A DNA stretch of 64,000 nucleotides from Enoplosus armatus (taxonomy: Eukaryota; Chordata; Actinopteri; Centrarchiformes; Enoplosidae), in NCBI RefSeq assembly GCF_043641665.1, contig NC_092184.1, forward strand, positions 21,651,108-21,715,107, given 5' to 3'. The position numbers and the translations under genes were made by a program. The notes under the pieces were generated by a model. The model worked only from the letters and a program-made list of their open reading frames with translations, did not search any database and was not told the origin of the DNA. Shown in pieces: positions 1 through 12,600 of this stretch; the first letter of the stretch is position 1, and each line of letters begins with the position of its first letter.

Positions 1-2919
1 CCACTCACTGATTCAGCAACGACTTCACGATGCATGTATTTCTCCTGTCACACATAAAGTTGATGCAGTGCATAGAGCTGCTGCTCCAGCCTACATGCAG
101 CTCAAACAAACCTTCACCTTCTGTTTGGCAAATAGATGACTGTTACAGAGATCACACATCCAGAATCAAGGGCATAGCTTTTTTTTCTGCACCAATTTAT
201 GGTGGAAATGTCTTTATTTATGTAAAGCAAAACACAAAATACAGGCACCAGGTGATAAAAATATAATGAAATACAATGCAGCAGGGCTCTCAGGCATCCT
301 GTATTAGTTATCAAATTAGCAAACAATACTTATAAAAGTAAACATGAAAAACATTACAGCTCATTAGCTGCCATCACAACTTACAACTTACTTGGTTATG
401 AGACTTTTTGAGAAAGAATGTCCTAATATCTGACCTCACTCCTTTTCCCTTCTGGCTCCTCCATGGTTATCAGCCGAGCGTAGTTGCTTCTTCTTTCCTC
501 CTTTATGGCAGATTGCAACCATCGCTTTTGAGGTTGCATACTGCAACCACACCGCAGTTCGTCAAAATAAAAGGGAGGGACAAATGCACGTCTTCTAAAT
601 ATTGAGGGAGACATGTCCTCTGCCCCCCCCCCCCCCAAAAGAAAAATCTACGCTCATGTCTAGAGTCCCCCGTTATTGATAAGACACCCGGGCAGAAAAT
701 ACAGTTTGCTGGCTCTTGGGGGTTTCCTGCATTAGCCTTCTGCATCTGTACAATTATCAACAAATAAGTAAAAATGGCTGCTTGTGTCAGGTCACCTTGC
801 TCTTGCATCTGTCAGTGTGCTCATCTGAGACAATCTTTATACCTTTCAGGTGATTTGGAAGGAATATCATTTATATAGCAAAACTACCTGCTTACCAGGG
901 AGAGACTAATCTGTCCCAGATTACATTTGAACAACTGTGAAAATGCATTCCAGTATACATCCCATGTCCAGGTTAACTGGATCTCAGGAATCTTCATAAT
1001 GGCTCGTGTTCTTATCTGTCAGCAGCAGGTTATGTGGAATGAAATGGAAGTTTTACAGTGTCTCCTGCTCCTGGCTCAGCCAGTGGGGCTAAGCCAGCCT
1101 TTATCTGGAGTTATTTTAATAAAGGATCCCTCGTACTATTCATGAGGATTCCTTTGTTAAGCATGGCAGACGATGGCAATATGGAGAAGCGTTGATGTCT
1201 CGTGTCCAGCTGATAAGCATTCAGGTCAGGCAAGTTTAACTAAATCACATGAGGGTTTGTGTGTTACAGGACTCCTGCATTCATATATATGCATGAATAT
1301 CACACCTCATACATGCAGGCTAATTTGGATATTGTTTAGTTTCTTATATGATTTATGAGCACAAACACTACAACCACAGTAACTTTAATTGGCAAGTATA
1401 CCAAACACACACAGATATAATTTGCTTCCATTGGCGCACAGACATGCTGGCAGCTCAGCTAAATTCACAGTGCACACTGATTCATATGGTGCAAGGACAA
1501 TTTAGCTTCCCATGCAATGCAAATAGAGGACAGTTTGAGCATTTAAGTTGCTTATCACTGCAGTATCATTAAAATGTAGGAAGCCAACACATTCAGGTCT
1601 CCACTACATCTGGAGGGATGTTTTTTTTTTCTTCTTTTTTTCTTTTTTACAGGTTTTATGTAAGCATCTATGAAGCGTGAGCCTCCATCACCCAGGGGAA
1701 GCACATCCCTGTAAATTTGCAGTTCATTAACACAGATCGAAAAGAGAAGTGCTGTATGGTTAATAAGGCCTGTAGAGTGACAGCATGGATTTTTTTTTGT
1801 GTGTGACATGCTTCTTATTTTAAACATTGTTTTCTTTAAAGATTAAGTGATTGCAGAGCACTTTTTTCAGCACCATCTTGCCTCACATTCATACAGCTAA
1901 GACTCATTCGCACCGTGTCATCTACTGTCGGCAACGGAGGTTTAAGCTCATCACTTAAGGACACCTTGTCAGAAGATGCACTAAAGCGTTACTCAACAGC
2001 TTTGCAAAAAACGAGCTGGTCTGAGGATTTTTTTAACATGCAACTGCAGGGTCGTAATCTCATTTTATTCTGACTTGGCATGTGATGACTATAGAGAAGG
2101 AGGCTCCTCAAAGGGACAAGCATGGGGACACAGTGAAGCATGGCAGGAATTCCAATCAAGACCAGTTGACCTTTGGCTCCTCCAGCATTCACCATGCGCT
2201 GCCTTGCTCTGCAGCCCCGCCCCACCCTGCTCATGGTCTCCCATCCTCCCCTGCTCTCCTGTCCTCTACAGTGAGGTGAAGCAGAGGATTAATGAACCAC
2301 ATGCAGTAAAAAGGAATCACGTTTGATGCAGAGGATTTGTACAAAGTGGATCTGATTTATAAACAATCAAAAAATTAGTTTGTTATAATAGTACAGTGAA
2401 ATCATACTATATTTATTTATATTAATATTATACTCATCTCCAAATGCCAAATAGTTATTTTGCTTAGCCATCATTGCCTTCTAAGACAGAGCGGTGGCAT
2501 AGGGAATCTGAGATGTAAAGCCGTAAATCACAGAAAGTTCCTGACAGAAACACCTGATAAGAAAAAGAAACAGGGTGTTGGGGAGCATGCCCAGCCACCC
2601 AACATCACACACCTCACGTCTCTTTCCATCACATCTCTCACACTCCAGGCCAGTGTGTGGTTGAGGAGGGTGTTATTTGGCTCCAGTAGGTGTTGGGTTT
2701 TAATCCCATCCAAGCTCCACTCAGCAACAATGTGAAATCTTGGCTTATCACTTTCTCTTTTTCTTGAACACACTCATGTTAGGGGATAGATCTGAAACAT
2801 GCAGCAAAGCAAATAGCTATTCTCTGCTTGAACAACTGTACTTTTTTTCTGAGGGTGTGGGCAAAATGTAAGAGGGAGATTGAATGAGGGACAGAAAGAG
2901 AGACAGAGAGGTGCATGTG
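1..2919. other. Upstream non-coding region, no gene seen
   Basis: Open frames here are short and none resembles a known protein or carries paired splice signals. The stretch is AT-rich with simple tracts, such as a run of C at about 626-637 and a T-rich stretch near 1621-1650. It lies upstream of kcnj5, so untranslated first exons or enhancers of that gene could sit here, but nothing in the sequence identifies them. Confidence 0.6.
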
Positions 2920-3062
2920 TGTGGACATGTATTACTTATGTTGTGGGAACATTTTAGTGTGAAGACTTGGTTAGGGTTAGGCACATAGTGGTAAGGATAA
3001 GTCTCCAGGAAATTAATGTAAGTCAATGTAATGTCCTCTGAAGTGATGGAAACACAACTGTA

Positions 3063-3093
<31 letters not shown>

Positions 3094-3111
3094 GTGTGTG
3101 TGTGTGTGTGC

Positions 3112-3141
<30 letters not shown>
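2920..3141 (+). repeat. Interspersed repeat ending in (GT)n(GA)n
   Basis: A segment containing 'ggttagggttaggca' and 'gtaagtcaatgtaatgtcctc' runs directly into a (GT)n tract at about 3062-3112 and a (GA)n tract at about 3113-3141. From memory this matches a dispersed teleost repeat whose 3' end typically leads into a GT microsatellite. The family name is not certain. Confidence 0.5.
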
Positions 3142-3144
<3 letters not shown>

Positions 3145-3300
3145 GGACATATCATTAGGGAAATTGTTTCTCCAGAGTGAGTCGAACGTCTCGGTGCAGC
3201 AGTGTCACTCCAGAGAAGGTCACCCATGAGAAGGACACAACTGGATACACTCAGCTCACTATCGGGCATAATGGGTAAATGGGAGGGAGGGATGGTATGA

Positions 3301-3303
<3 letters not shown>

Positions 3304-3375
<72 letters not shown>
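3304..3375. repeat. (GT)n microsatellite, about 70 bp
   Basis: A nearly pure GT dinucleotide array of about 35 units is seen directly. It lies 180 bp beyond the previous GT/GA tract. No coding sequence is affected. Confidence 0.95.
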
Positions 3376-3379
<4 letters not shown>

Positions 3380-6300
3380 ATGTTTGCTGGGCCTGGAGCC
3401 AAACTAGCTGGGGACATTTTTAGTCATTTGACCCGCCCGACCTCAAAGTGTCATAAGTGAGCAGAGATAGGGATGAAGCCATGTTATTTTATGGGCCAAT
3501 CTTAGCCCGGGACATAATCATGACAGGCCCGGTAACCATGACTCTTTGCTTTCACTCAAGGGGAGGAGGGAAGGAGGGTACGGAATCAAGGAAACAGAAA
3601 GTTTTAGTGCTTCCTTGGCCAAGGAACAGACACCAGATAAGCTGGAAGGACTACAGATATCTATCTGATGCAGTGATTTGGTAAATATAGTTGCTGTTTG
3701 AATACTCTTAAAAGCTCAGCTTTGCTGCAACCTTTTTCTTTTTTTTCCCTTTTCTTCTTATTTTTCTCTCCCTCTTTCTTTCATCTTGCCTATTTTTCTC
3801 TGTCTCTCCCGTGTCAGCACTGTATTTGATGAACCGACAGAAAACTGCAAGTTATGACCTCAAAATCTATGGATGAGTGCCCACTTATAGTCAAATTTGT
3901 ATTGTAAAGTAAGGGATACTGCTGAGTCTGCAACATCTTACTGCCATTTGTAACCCTGTCATGCTCAGCGGCATAAGCACTATTGTCGGGTCAGAGTCTG
4001 GTGTATAGAAGGGTTACTGAAATGCATATACAGTATGTTAGATATATATATTTATATTAAAAGAATACTGCTGATTATTCCTGAAAAGTTAACAATTTGG
4101 AGATACAAAGCTTGTAGCCGACAGCAGCAAGCAGCATTCTCAGCATTTGCAAAACAAGCACGTCCGTGTAACTTTCAAGCAGGAAACAGTGTTTCTCCAC
4201 GGACTAGAAAAACTAAATTGATTACCTCCATATAGTGGGAAATAAAAAAGTAATTCACAGAATGAAACAGTTTACAATTATGTTGATCAAGTGAGAATTA
4301 TAATTCACCTAATGAATCTGTTGCAGGGGCTTTAGTGGAGCAGTGATTAGTATTGATAAAAACCCTCTTTTGGCTCAGCTCCAAGCCAGCTCCTTTCTTC
4401 AGAGCTGCACACAGAGCTGACAGCACAAGTTTCTCAAGTTCTGAAAACGTAGAAAATTAAATCATGAAGCAAGTGCTATTTGGTACAATGCAGGCCCGAG
4501 GGGAAAATTATAGAACTTGCCACAGGTTAGAAAGGAAAAGAGTCACATTTTGCTGTGCTCTGTGCAGATTATTGTTTACAGCGTGCAGCGTCAGCAAATA
4601 AGGAAAATATATATCCTGTAGATATCCCTTAGGAAGCAAGTTCCCTGGTATACTCGCACCCCTTGGCTTTAAGCACAACAGATGAGTGCTCTTGTTATCA
4701 GGGCACAAACACAATTCAGCCAAAGCATCCTGTCACTCTTCCGGTAACAAGATAAATGCTTGTTACCCTCTTAAAGCGGCAAGATAAAACACCCCAGCTG
4801 GTATCCATGTTCGAACACCTCTCTTTTGGGCTTGTTGAGTCTACTGCTGCGAAACAGACACCGCAATCACAGCCTCGCTGAAAATACACACAGGTCTGGA
4901 GTTCACAAATCTCCAGAGAGTCATGTTTAATTCATGAGAGAACCTAAAATGTGTCAGAAAGCGAGACCTTGCAACCCCTTTAATGTATTCAGTGAGGTTT
5001 TTCGGAAGCGTTGTGTGTGTCCCGCGCCTCTGCTGTCGGTCTGTCTGTCTTTTCCCTGCTCAGATGCCTGTCACGTCACTCTGCCCTTTGCTTTGGACCA
5101 TCAATGTCAACACTACATCCCTGTGTGGATCTGATTTGTGACGTGGTCCTCTCACTTCTCCACGCTCGCCGTTGCATTCCCTCTCCTTGCTTGTCAGCGA
5201 TCAAATAGAGTAACATCAAAGACAGATGACAAAGAAATGTCAGATGTTGTTAAGGTCAGGAACCAGCGGCAAAAGTCATTTACCCATGTTCTTTTGCGTG
5301 GTTGGTTACAAGGCCCTGTGTATCCCTTGTTCTTTTAGTAAATTAAAAGTAGTTGATTTTCAAACAACACCCAGGGGCTCTATAAGTTAATTGCCTCTTG
5401 TGGAGCTCCAAAGGTGTTGTAAGATTGCTGCTAAAATTAGGGCTTTATCTGAGCCCCCCCCCCCCCCCCCCCAACCCCCACCCCCACTCCCCTCTATAAC
5501 TATAGCAGTGGCTGTTATTAAATCCCACATCATTCAGCAGACATTGAAAGTGTTCCTTTTCTACTTCTCCTGTCACTTTGTACCTCACATAACAGATGTT
5601 TAAAAATACCTGCTTCGGCATACAACTCAGGGGCAGAGAAATACTCTTTAAAATCACATCACACAAAGTGAAGACTGTCAGCACATCACCTAGTTGCTGC
5701 AGTGGAGCTAAAAACAACCACAAAAGATAATATGCACACTTGTTTTGTATTAGATTAAATGTAAAGTAAAAGAGGCAACTGGATTTCCGGCGGCAGTAAG
5801 TATTTATTTCTCTGTCTCCAGGTGATTAAGAAAGCAATCACTGCCTCTGATCTGAAGGATGGTGTGGCTGCGGTGGTGCAGTGTGTTTGTACAGTTGTAG
5901 TCGTGTTTTTGTAGCTGTGTGTGTCTGCATGTGGGCACGTGTAGTCGAGGCAACTGGCGATGCTGGCAGTGACGAGCCTGCTCTTTTGGAAAATGATGCC
6001 GTTAAAGACGCAGCTGAGCCTCATTGTACAGGCAAATTAGCCAACAGTGGACACTGGGTCATCTCCCATGGGATGTTAACAGCTAATCCTTTACTTTGGT
6101 CTTCCAGCAGTGAAAATGTTGCACAATTATCATCCACTTATTATAGTTATACAATACTATAATGTATGCACTAGTATATTGGGGACATACACAGCAATTG
6201 TGTTTTTCTTTCTCTTTTGTTTTCCCATATACAGAATGATGTGATTTGTGATACGGTGATCAAATTGAACTTCAAACAGATAATATTTTCACATATGTGT

Positions 6301-6759
6301 TGATATTTAATTCAGTATGGGTGTATTTTTACAGGGTAAGCAGCAAATGCATCCACTGGTCATGCATGGTTGTTCAGGTGCCGTATTCATGATGACGCCA
6401 ACCATGTCTCCAAAAGGACAGTTGTACAACTGATTTGTTTTGCCAAACACATTTTGAAGGAAACATAATTCCAGGAAGTGCTACTTTTTTGTATCGCATG
6501 CAAGTTGTCAAATCCTCAGTCCCATGTGTGGTCAGGTTTAGGCAACAAAAGCACACGTCTGGCCTCGTGATTCAAGTCAGCGTTGGCCACAATTATTCCC
6601 TAACCATAACTGGTGCTCTTTAGTTGCTACATGCAGATATTGTATTGCAAGTGTGTGTATTGTTGTGGAAACAAGTTAAATACAATGCCAGTATCAGCAT
6701 TCGGCGACTTGGCAAATAAGTTCATAAACAAGACTGAGGGTGTACTTAAGCACAGTGGT
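3376..6759. other. Non-coding stretch, no gene seen
   Basis: No open frame here looks like a conserved protein. Apart from a long C homopolymer at 5454 and scattered pyrimidine-rich stretches (3720-3800), I see nothing definable. It could hold regulatory sequence of kcnj5, which starts downstream. Confidence 0.5.
5454..5497. repeat. Poly-C tract with further C runs
   Basis: A run of 19 C is followed by several C4-C5 runs separated by A or T. The minus strand is therefore G-rich with at least four G-runs, a pattern able to form a G-quadruplex. Homopolymers this long vary in length and are error-prone in assemblies. Confidence 0.85.
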
Positions 6760-7075
6760 GCTATGAGCTAAATGCTAACATCTGCATCCTAACATGCTCA
6801 CAATGACAATGTTCACCATCTTAGTTGCTAACATTTGCTAATTAGCACTAAACACAAAGTACAGCCGAGGCCGATGGGAATGTCATTTGTTTTGAGGGTC
6901 ACAACCAAAGTGTTGGATAAACCAAAATGTTGACCTAACGATGGCACTAGATGAAATGTCAGGGGATCAAAGTTCGTACAGATAATCATCTGGGGACTAC
7001 GAATGTCTGTACCAGATTTCATGGCAATTCATGTAATAGTTGTTGAGATATTCCAGTCTGGACCATAACAGGGGG
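6760..7075 (+). repeat. Dispersed teleost repeat ('gctaacattt / ttcatggcaat' type)
   Basis: The segment contains 'aatgttcaccatcttag', 'tgctaattagcactaaacac', 'gatgggaatgtcatt', 'gatggcactagatgaaa' and 'ccagatttcatggcaatt' in this order. I recall this order from a very common percomorph interspersed repeat, often noted for its 'GCTAACATGCT' motifs. Only one copy is visible in this window, so the assignment rests on recall. The family (LINE-derived or other) is not decided here. Confidence 0.55.
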
Positions 7076-8166
7076 ACCGACCCGTCTTATTATGTTGATA
7101 AAAACGTAATTCCCGCAGGCTGATTTATGTGGTGCGTTCTCTAATGACCACCATAGCTGTTGAGGGAGAGTTGAACTGACCACAGTTTCACTGATAGTAA
7201 AAGCATGAAAGTTGGATTGATTGGAATTTGGCAACGGTCTCTTTTGACTGACCTCCACATTATAGATGTGAGAGAGCTGTGCTGTAGCCCCAGCTAATAC
7301 TAATCTTCAGATTGAATGGTTTTGCATATGATTATCATTCATAAGCTCGTGATTTTTTGCATTACGGTGATTTTCATAATTTATTAAAAAGCACAATAAA
7401 ATGCATGTGTGAAAGTAGAATTATATTAAGAGAGTATGGTCTCAAACTGTTCAATGTCTTATTGAGCAGAGACTTGTGAATTTTGTATATCTTTTATTTT
7501 CCAATGTTAAACTTTGCTTCTATTGTTGGATCAGCTGAAAACTGCATAGATTCTACATGATTCTGGTTAAAGTTGTCACACATACACTACAATGCTATTC
7601 CTTGTGTTTACAAATGAGATGCCATAACAGTAACTTTCCTGTACAGTGTTTACCTGTATAACAAAAGCTTTTACATTGACTATTTAGACAAAATATTACA
7701 ACCAATACAGACTCAAACACCTTACTCTGTTGAAGATTTGACCTTTTAAAGCCTATAGTTCAAACTGCCCTTGTGGGTTTCTGTGGTTTCTAATTACAAC
7801 AGCTGGCAAATATTGACATATTGACATATTGAAGCAATTTAAATGACACGTAGAAAATAATGTGCTTGGGGGATTGCATTATACATCGACACAACATTGT
7901 TAGCATAGACATAATGTATGTACTTTTCAAAGAGGATGTGTAATTTAGATAGCTGAGGGTTGAAAGGCCTACTGGATTAAGCTTGTATATGTGCTCTGAG
8001 GGCACTGCAGCTTTGAACTTTATTCTCTGTCATTGGTTAATTTCAATGTGAATTGAGGTTCATTGTGCTGCTACAAATGCCAACAACATGCCTACAATAT
8101 TTTTAGAATATGTACTAATGTTTCAATGCCTAAATTTAATTGACTATTGTACTTTATGCCTTTCAG
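7076..8166. other. Non-coding, immediately 5' of the first kcnj5 coding exon
   Basis: The sequence is AT-rich and holds no credible coding exon. The pyrimidine-rich end (about 8150-8166, closing in tttcag) is the splice acceptor of the first coding exon. This stretch is therefore intronic if kcnj5 has an upstream untranslated exon. Confidence 0.5.
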
Positions 8167-8249
8167 GTGTTGAGCTTCAGCTGAGGATGGCAGGAGATTC
8201 TCGAGTCCTCATGGACCACAACATGGAGATAGGAGTCACACCTGCACAG
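8167..8249 (+). CDS. kcnj5: kcnj5 first coding exon (coding 8187-8249)
   Basis: The exon follows an acceptor (gcctttcag) and ends with CAG before gtaaac. It carries 20 nt of 5' UTR and 21 codons. The start ATG at 8187 has A at -3 and G at +4, a strong vertebrate context. The encoded peptide reads [20 protein letters not shown] plus Q and lines up with the GIRK4 N-terminus. The acceptor implies at least one untranslated exon further upstream, which I could not place. The next intron is phase 0. Confidence 0.92.
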
Positions 8250-9666
8250 GTAAACTGCACAGCCACCACTGGTCAAACACCATCCTAATCACTACGGTCT
8301 TTGCGCAGCTGGGAGAGAAAGTGTGAGGCACGAGAGAGAGGATGTGAGAGAAATGATGATGGAGATTCATTGAGCGAGCAGAGGAAGAAAAAGAGATGGA
8401 GAAGATATAGAGAGATGGGAGAGCTATGTGTGTGAGAAAGAAAATCAAACTGATGACTTTAAAGACTGGTGGGAACGAGGAGGATAAACAGGCTTTTTGA
8501 TATGGATGTGGATATTGTATTCATACCTTACAATAAATAAACAGCACAGATTATAGATCAAGCCCCACAAAGTGTAACCAAACCTGTTTCTCTAGATAGA
8601 TATATAGTTCAGTTTTCTCGGCAGTGGAGATAGGGAGGCAAAGAAAAGACACCCTACTCACTCCCAATAACGGATGGTAGAGTTGCACTGGTTATCCGTC
8701 CTGATTCCCCAGTTGATTGGAACTTATACTGTCTACCCAAGCGCAGCCACAATGGCTCAATGAGATAAAACGGCCACCGTTTACTACTGCCACGCAGAGA
8801 GAACTAATGAATTTGTTTATTGACCATCACCCCCACAGACCGTATGGACTGCAAAGGCCAAAGATTGGGCCTCACAGCTTGTGACAGCTTCATCTATCAC
8901 TCAATTATCCCCAGCCCAAAGTGTCGTAATGAGTGGACCTATTTTGCCTTTAATTTAAAAGCAGCGTGGTAGTGATTAACAACAATTTAAAAAGAACTGT
9001 GTACATTAACTGATGTCAGTGGAAGGTTTCACTCTAAGAAATGGTGGACTGACTGTGTTCTGAATCTATATTTGAGCACAGTTGGTAATAAGGGAGCCCA
9101 TTGACATTTAGTGAATGCACTGTCATCAAGCCACTAATTGCGATGCCGGTCAATAAGCATTGTCTTTCAATTCTTCGTTGTCAAAACGTTCCTTAAACAG
9201 GGATCACTTCAAATCAATATCTGAAAACTCAATACTGTACATGCAGGCCTGATCGAATGCAGGTGTACACAGGATAGCAATGAAGCATCTCAAGGAAACT
9301 GTCCTGAAAGCCTGTCTGACAGATTTTATTATCCAGGCTCTACAATCGAAGGCACTGCAAGGATATTGTAGTGCCTTAGATTATGTCTTTCCCCGGCTGA
9401 ACAGTGAGAGTGATCGCCTTTGTGATAGAGCGGAGGAGCAGCCGGTGTAACCACAATTGGACGTAACTTTCCCGGTGATGTGAGCATGACTCTAGAGAGA
9501 GATGGATCACAGGTGTCCGATTAGCAGCACGAGATTCAGAGGACACAGGAGCGGTTTTCTTGCCTCTACACAATGCATTTCAATTATCAACTCAGATTGG
9601 AAAGTGTCATTGTGCTGCCAACATGTCCTTGGTCTGTTTGAAAGGTGCCTTGTAACTCTGTCATCC

Positions 9667-9699
<33 letters not shown>

Positions 9700-12600
9700 G
9701 TGTCTGTGTCTTTCTGTCTGTATTATTGCATTTGTCTGTCCAAAAAGAGGGGCAAATTCTATGAAGCCCCTGCAGGGATACATTGCTTGACTGTGTGGCA
9801 GTCATTGTTTTTCATAGCCCTAAATATCCTAAAACATACAATATTAGAATCCTGCATGTATGTGCATGAAAGCTGGTTTCCAGATAAGTGCAATGTGTGT
9901 GCCCAGGCATATGTCACTCTTTTTAAAGGATGCCATAAGGGTCTATTGGGGAAGCATGGAGGATCTGTTCCTATCCAGGCCTGCCAATGTCCCAGAGGGT
10001 GCGAGGGGAGGGAACACAGGGGACAGGGAGGGAGGCAGGGCACAGCTGTGGGGCCAGATCGCCTCGCTGGAGCTGGGCCAACATAGACAAAGACCTGGGC
10101 GTCCTTGTGTTCTTGTTGTGTCCTCACTCTCTCTTTCTCTTTCTCCCTGTATACGTGTGCATGCACTGACACCTACAATGTCATCGTGGAGTAGCACAGA
10201 GCAGTGACTTTATAGCGGCTCTTAATTTTATTTTTCTCCCCGCCAGCAGCGCAAAGCAGTGTGATTTTACAAAGGCTGAGAGAAAATCTCATTAAAAAGG
10301 TTAACACCTACATCCTCTAGTACAAACTCAATATAGCTTTAGAGAAAATATTAATGAAAAGAAATCACTGTGGCTACTGTAAAGTACACCCATGTGGAAA
10401 AACTTAAATTGCTTCGTTTTCTTTGCCTTTTTTTCCCCTTCTTTGTTTGCTTGCTTACTTTCACTCTCCTCCGTCCCCTTACTTTGCCTCTCTCTCTGTT
10501 TCTCTTTCCTCTTCCACATAGGTGAAGAAGCTTCCTAAACACTTGCGGGAGGCTCAGATCTCGACAGAGCGAACCCACTTGATTTCTGACCCAGCGAAGA
10601 AGCCACGCCAGCGATATGTGCAGAAGGACGGCAAGTGCAACGTTCATCACGGAAACGTGCAAGAGACCTACCGTTACCTCAGTGACTTGTTCACTACGCT
10701 GGTGGACCTACGGTGGCGTCTTAGTCTCTTCATTTTCACCTTGGTCTATGTAGTCAACTGGCTTTTCTTTGGCTTTCTGTGGTGGCTGATAGCGCTAATC
10801 CGTGGGGATCTGGTGCATGCTGATGAGGAGGGCTGGACCCCATGTGTGGAAAACCTCAACAGTTTTGTCTCAGCCTTCCTCTTCTCCATTGAAACAGAGA
10901 CCACCATTGGGTACGGTTATCGTGTAATCACAGAAAAATGCCCCGAAGGTATCATACTGCTTTTGGTGCAGGCCATCTTGGGTTCCATTGTTAACGCCAT
11001 GATGGTGGGCTGCATGTTTGTCAAGATCTCACAGCCAAAGAACCGCGCCGAGACCCTCATGTTCTCGCACAAAGCTGTCATATCGGTGCGAGACAACAAG
11101 ATGTGCCTGATGTTTCGGGTGGGGGACCTGAGGAACTCTCACATCGTGGAGGCATCGATCCGAGCGAAGCTGATCCGCTCGCAGCAGACCAAGGAGGGGG
11201 AGTTCATCCCGCTCAACCAGACTGACATCAACATCGGCTTTGATACAGGAGACGACAGGCTGTTCCTGGTGTCGCCGCTTATCATCTCTCACGAGATCAA
11301 CGAGAAGAGCCCCTTCTGGGAGATGACACTGGCGCAAATGGAGAAGGAGGAGTTCGAGATCGTGGTTATCCTTGAGGGCATGGTGGAGGCCACAGGTATG
11401 AAGGGCAGGGGAGATGATCAAGGGACGGGGTAAAGAGAGGGAGAAAGGTGGAATGGGAGGACATGTGGATGATGGGTGGACGGATAGAGACAGAGATTGA
11501 TGAAACGCTGGATGCAGGAAGTGAGCTGAGTGGGAGGGATGGGAAGATGGAAAGACAGAAGAGGCTCACATGGAGAGATTCATTGCTTAAAAGAGAGGAA
11601 GGGCAGGAGTGAGTACCTGTAAGTGCTGCAGATTGAAAAAGATAATCTTGTAATGGATGGATAGACAGAGAGACTAACATTAACAGATAATTGACTCTCT
11701 AAGTGAGACATAAATAATATCAATGCATTTCCATTCAAAGTTAGTTCAGGTTTTAATGAGGATTTTATTATTTCCATGATTTCATAAAAGCTGACAAATG
11801 TTTTTTGAGGAAGGTGGCAACTGTTTCTTTCAATAATCTTACACCTGCAATTCCTTCTTTCAATCCTAAATCATTTCTACACAACCGCCTCGCAAATGTT
11901 CTCTGTTCGCACTGCAGCCCGCATTTCCACTGTTGCTACTTCAAGGTTATGTCTTTGATATTGTTTACTTCAAAATGAATGAAGTGTAGCTACCCACACT
12001 GCTGGTCTGTGTTTTGGGTAAAGGCCAAGCAGCCCTGAAAAGTGCCCCAGGCTGCTTACATTTTTGAGGCCGACACGACCAGGTGTTTCTGTAAAGTTCC
12101 ACAAACTTCCCATTTCCAGACTGTATTCTAGGCTGCAAGAGGAATGATGTAACATCTTCAATAAAAGCAGATTATGATGTCCGTGTGCCATACAAGGGAA
12201 CAGTCAATTTATGACATTCAAAGATAGTGTTTTGTCATTTTTGAAAAGACCTTGTATGGAACATCAATCCCCTGTCATTCATAATTATAATGTGATGAAT
12301 ACAGAAACCTTTAGAGCATGATGGCCCACGGCTAGCTGTTAATTTGCTGTTGTAACGTGTTTTCTGTGGGGTATTGGCTAAATTAGGTATTGTTTGTATG
12401 CCTAAGCTGCATTGTTTATTGGCTTTTGTTTAAAGACTAATTATAATCCACTCATTTTAAATACAATGCATTATACATGTTACTAATTTACTTTATTGGT
12501 TATCATCATACTTTGCATCAGTAATTGAGACACACTGGTTGATTAGGAGCGTTTAGTTTTGTGCACACCATTGTCTTTTTAAAAACTCCTACAAACCACA

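Noticed and set aside
2817..3269. 150-codon minus-strand frame rich in T-H and S-L repeats
   Set aside because: It is a translation of the GT and GA microsatellites.
9502..10207. Overlapping open frames of up to 194 codons on both strands in kcnj5 intron 1
   Set aside because: They run through the (GT)n array and a GC-rich patch, have no family similarity or consistent splice sites, and lie in an intron bounded by solid exons.
11396..11433. Kir channel ending in the intron after the main exon as the true stop
   Set aside because: The exon ends at a good donor, and the 19747 exon continues the conserved M-T-C-Q-A-R sequence in the right phase.
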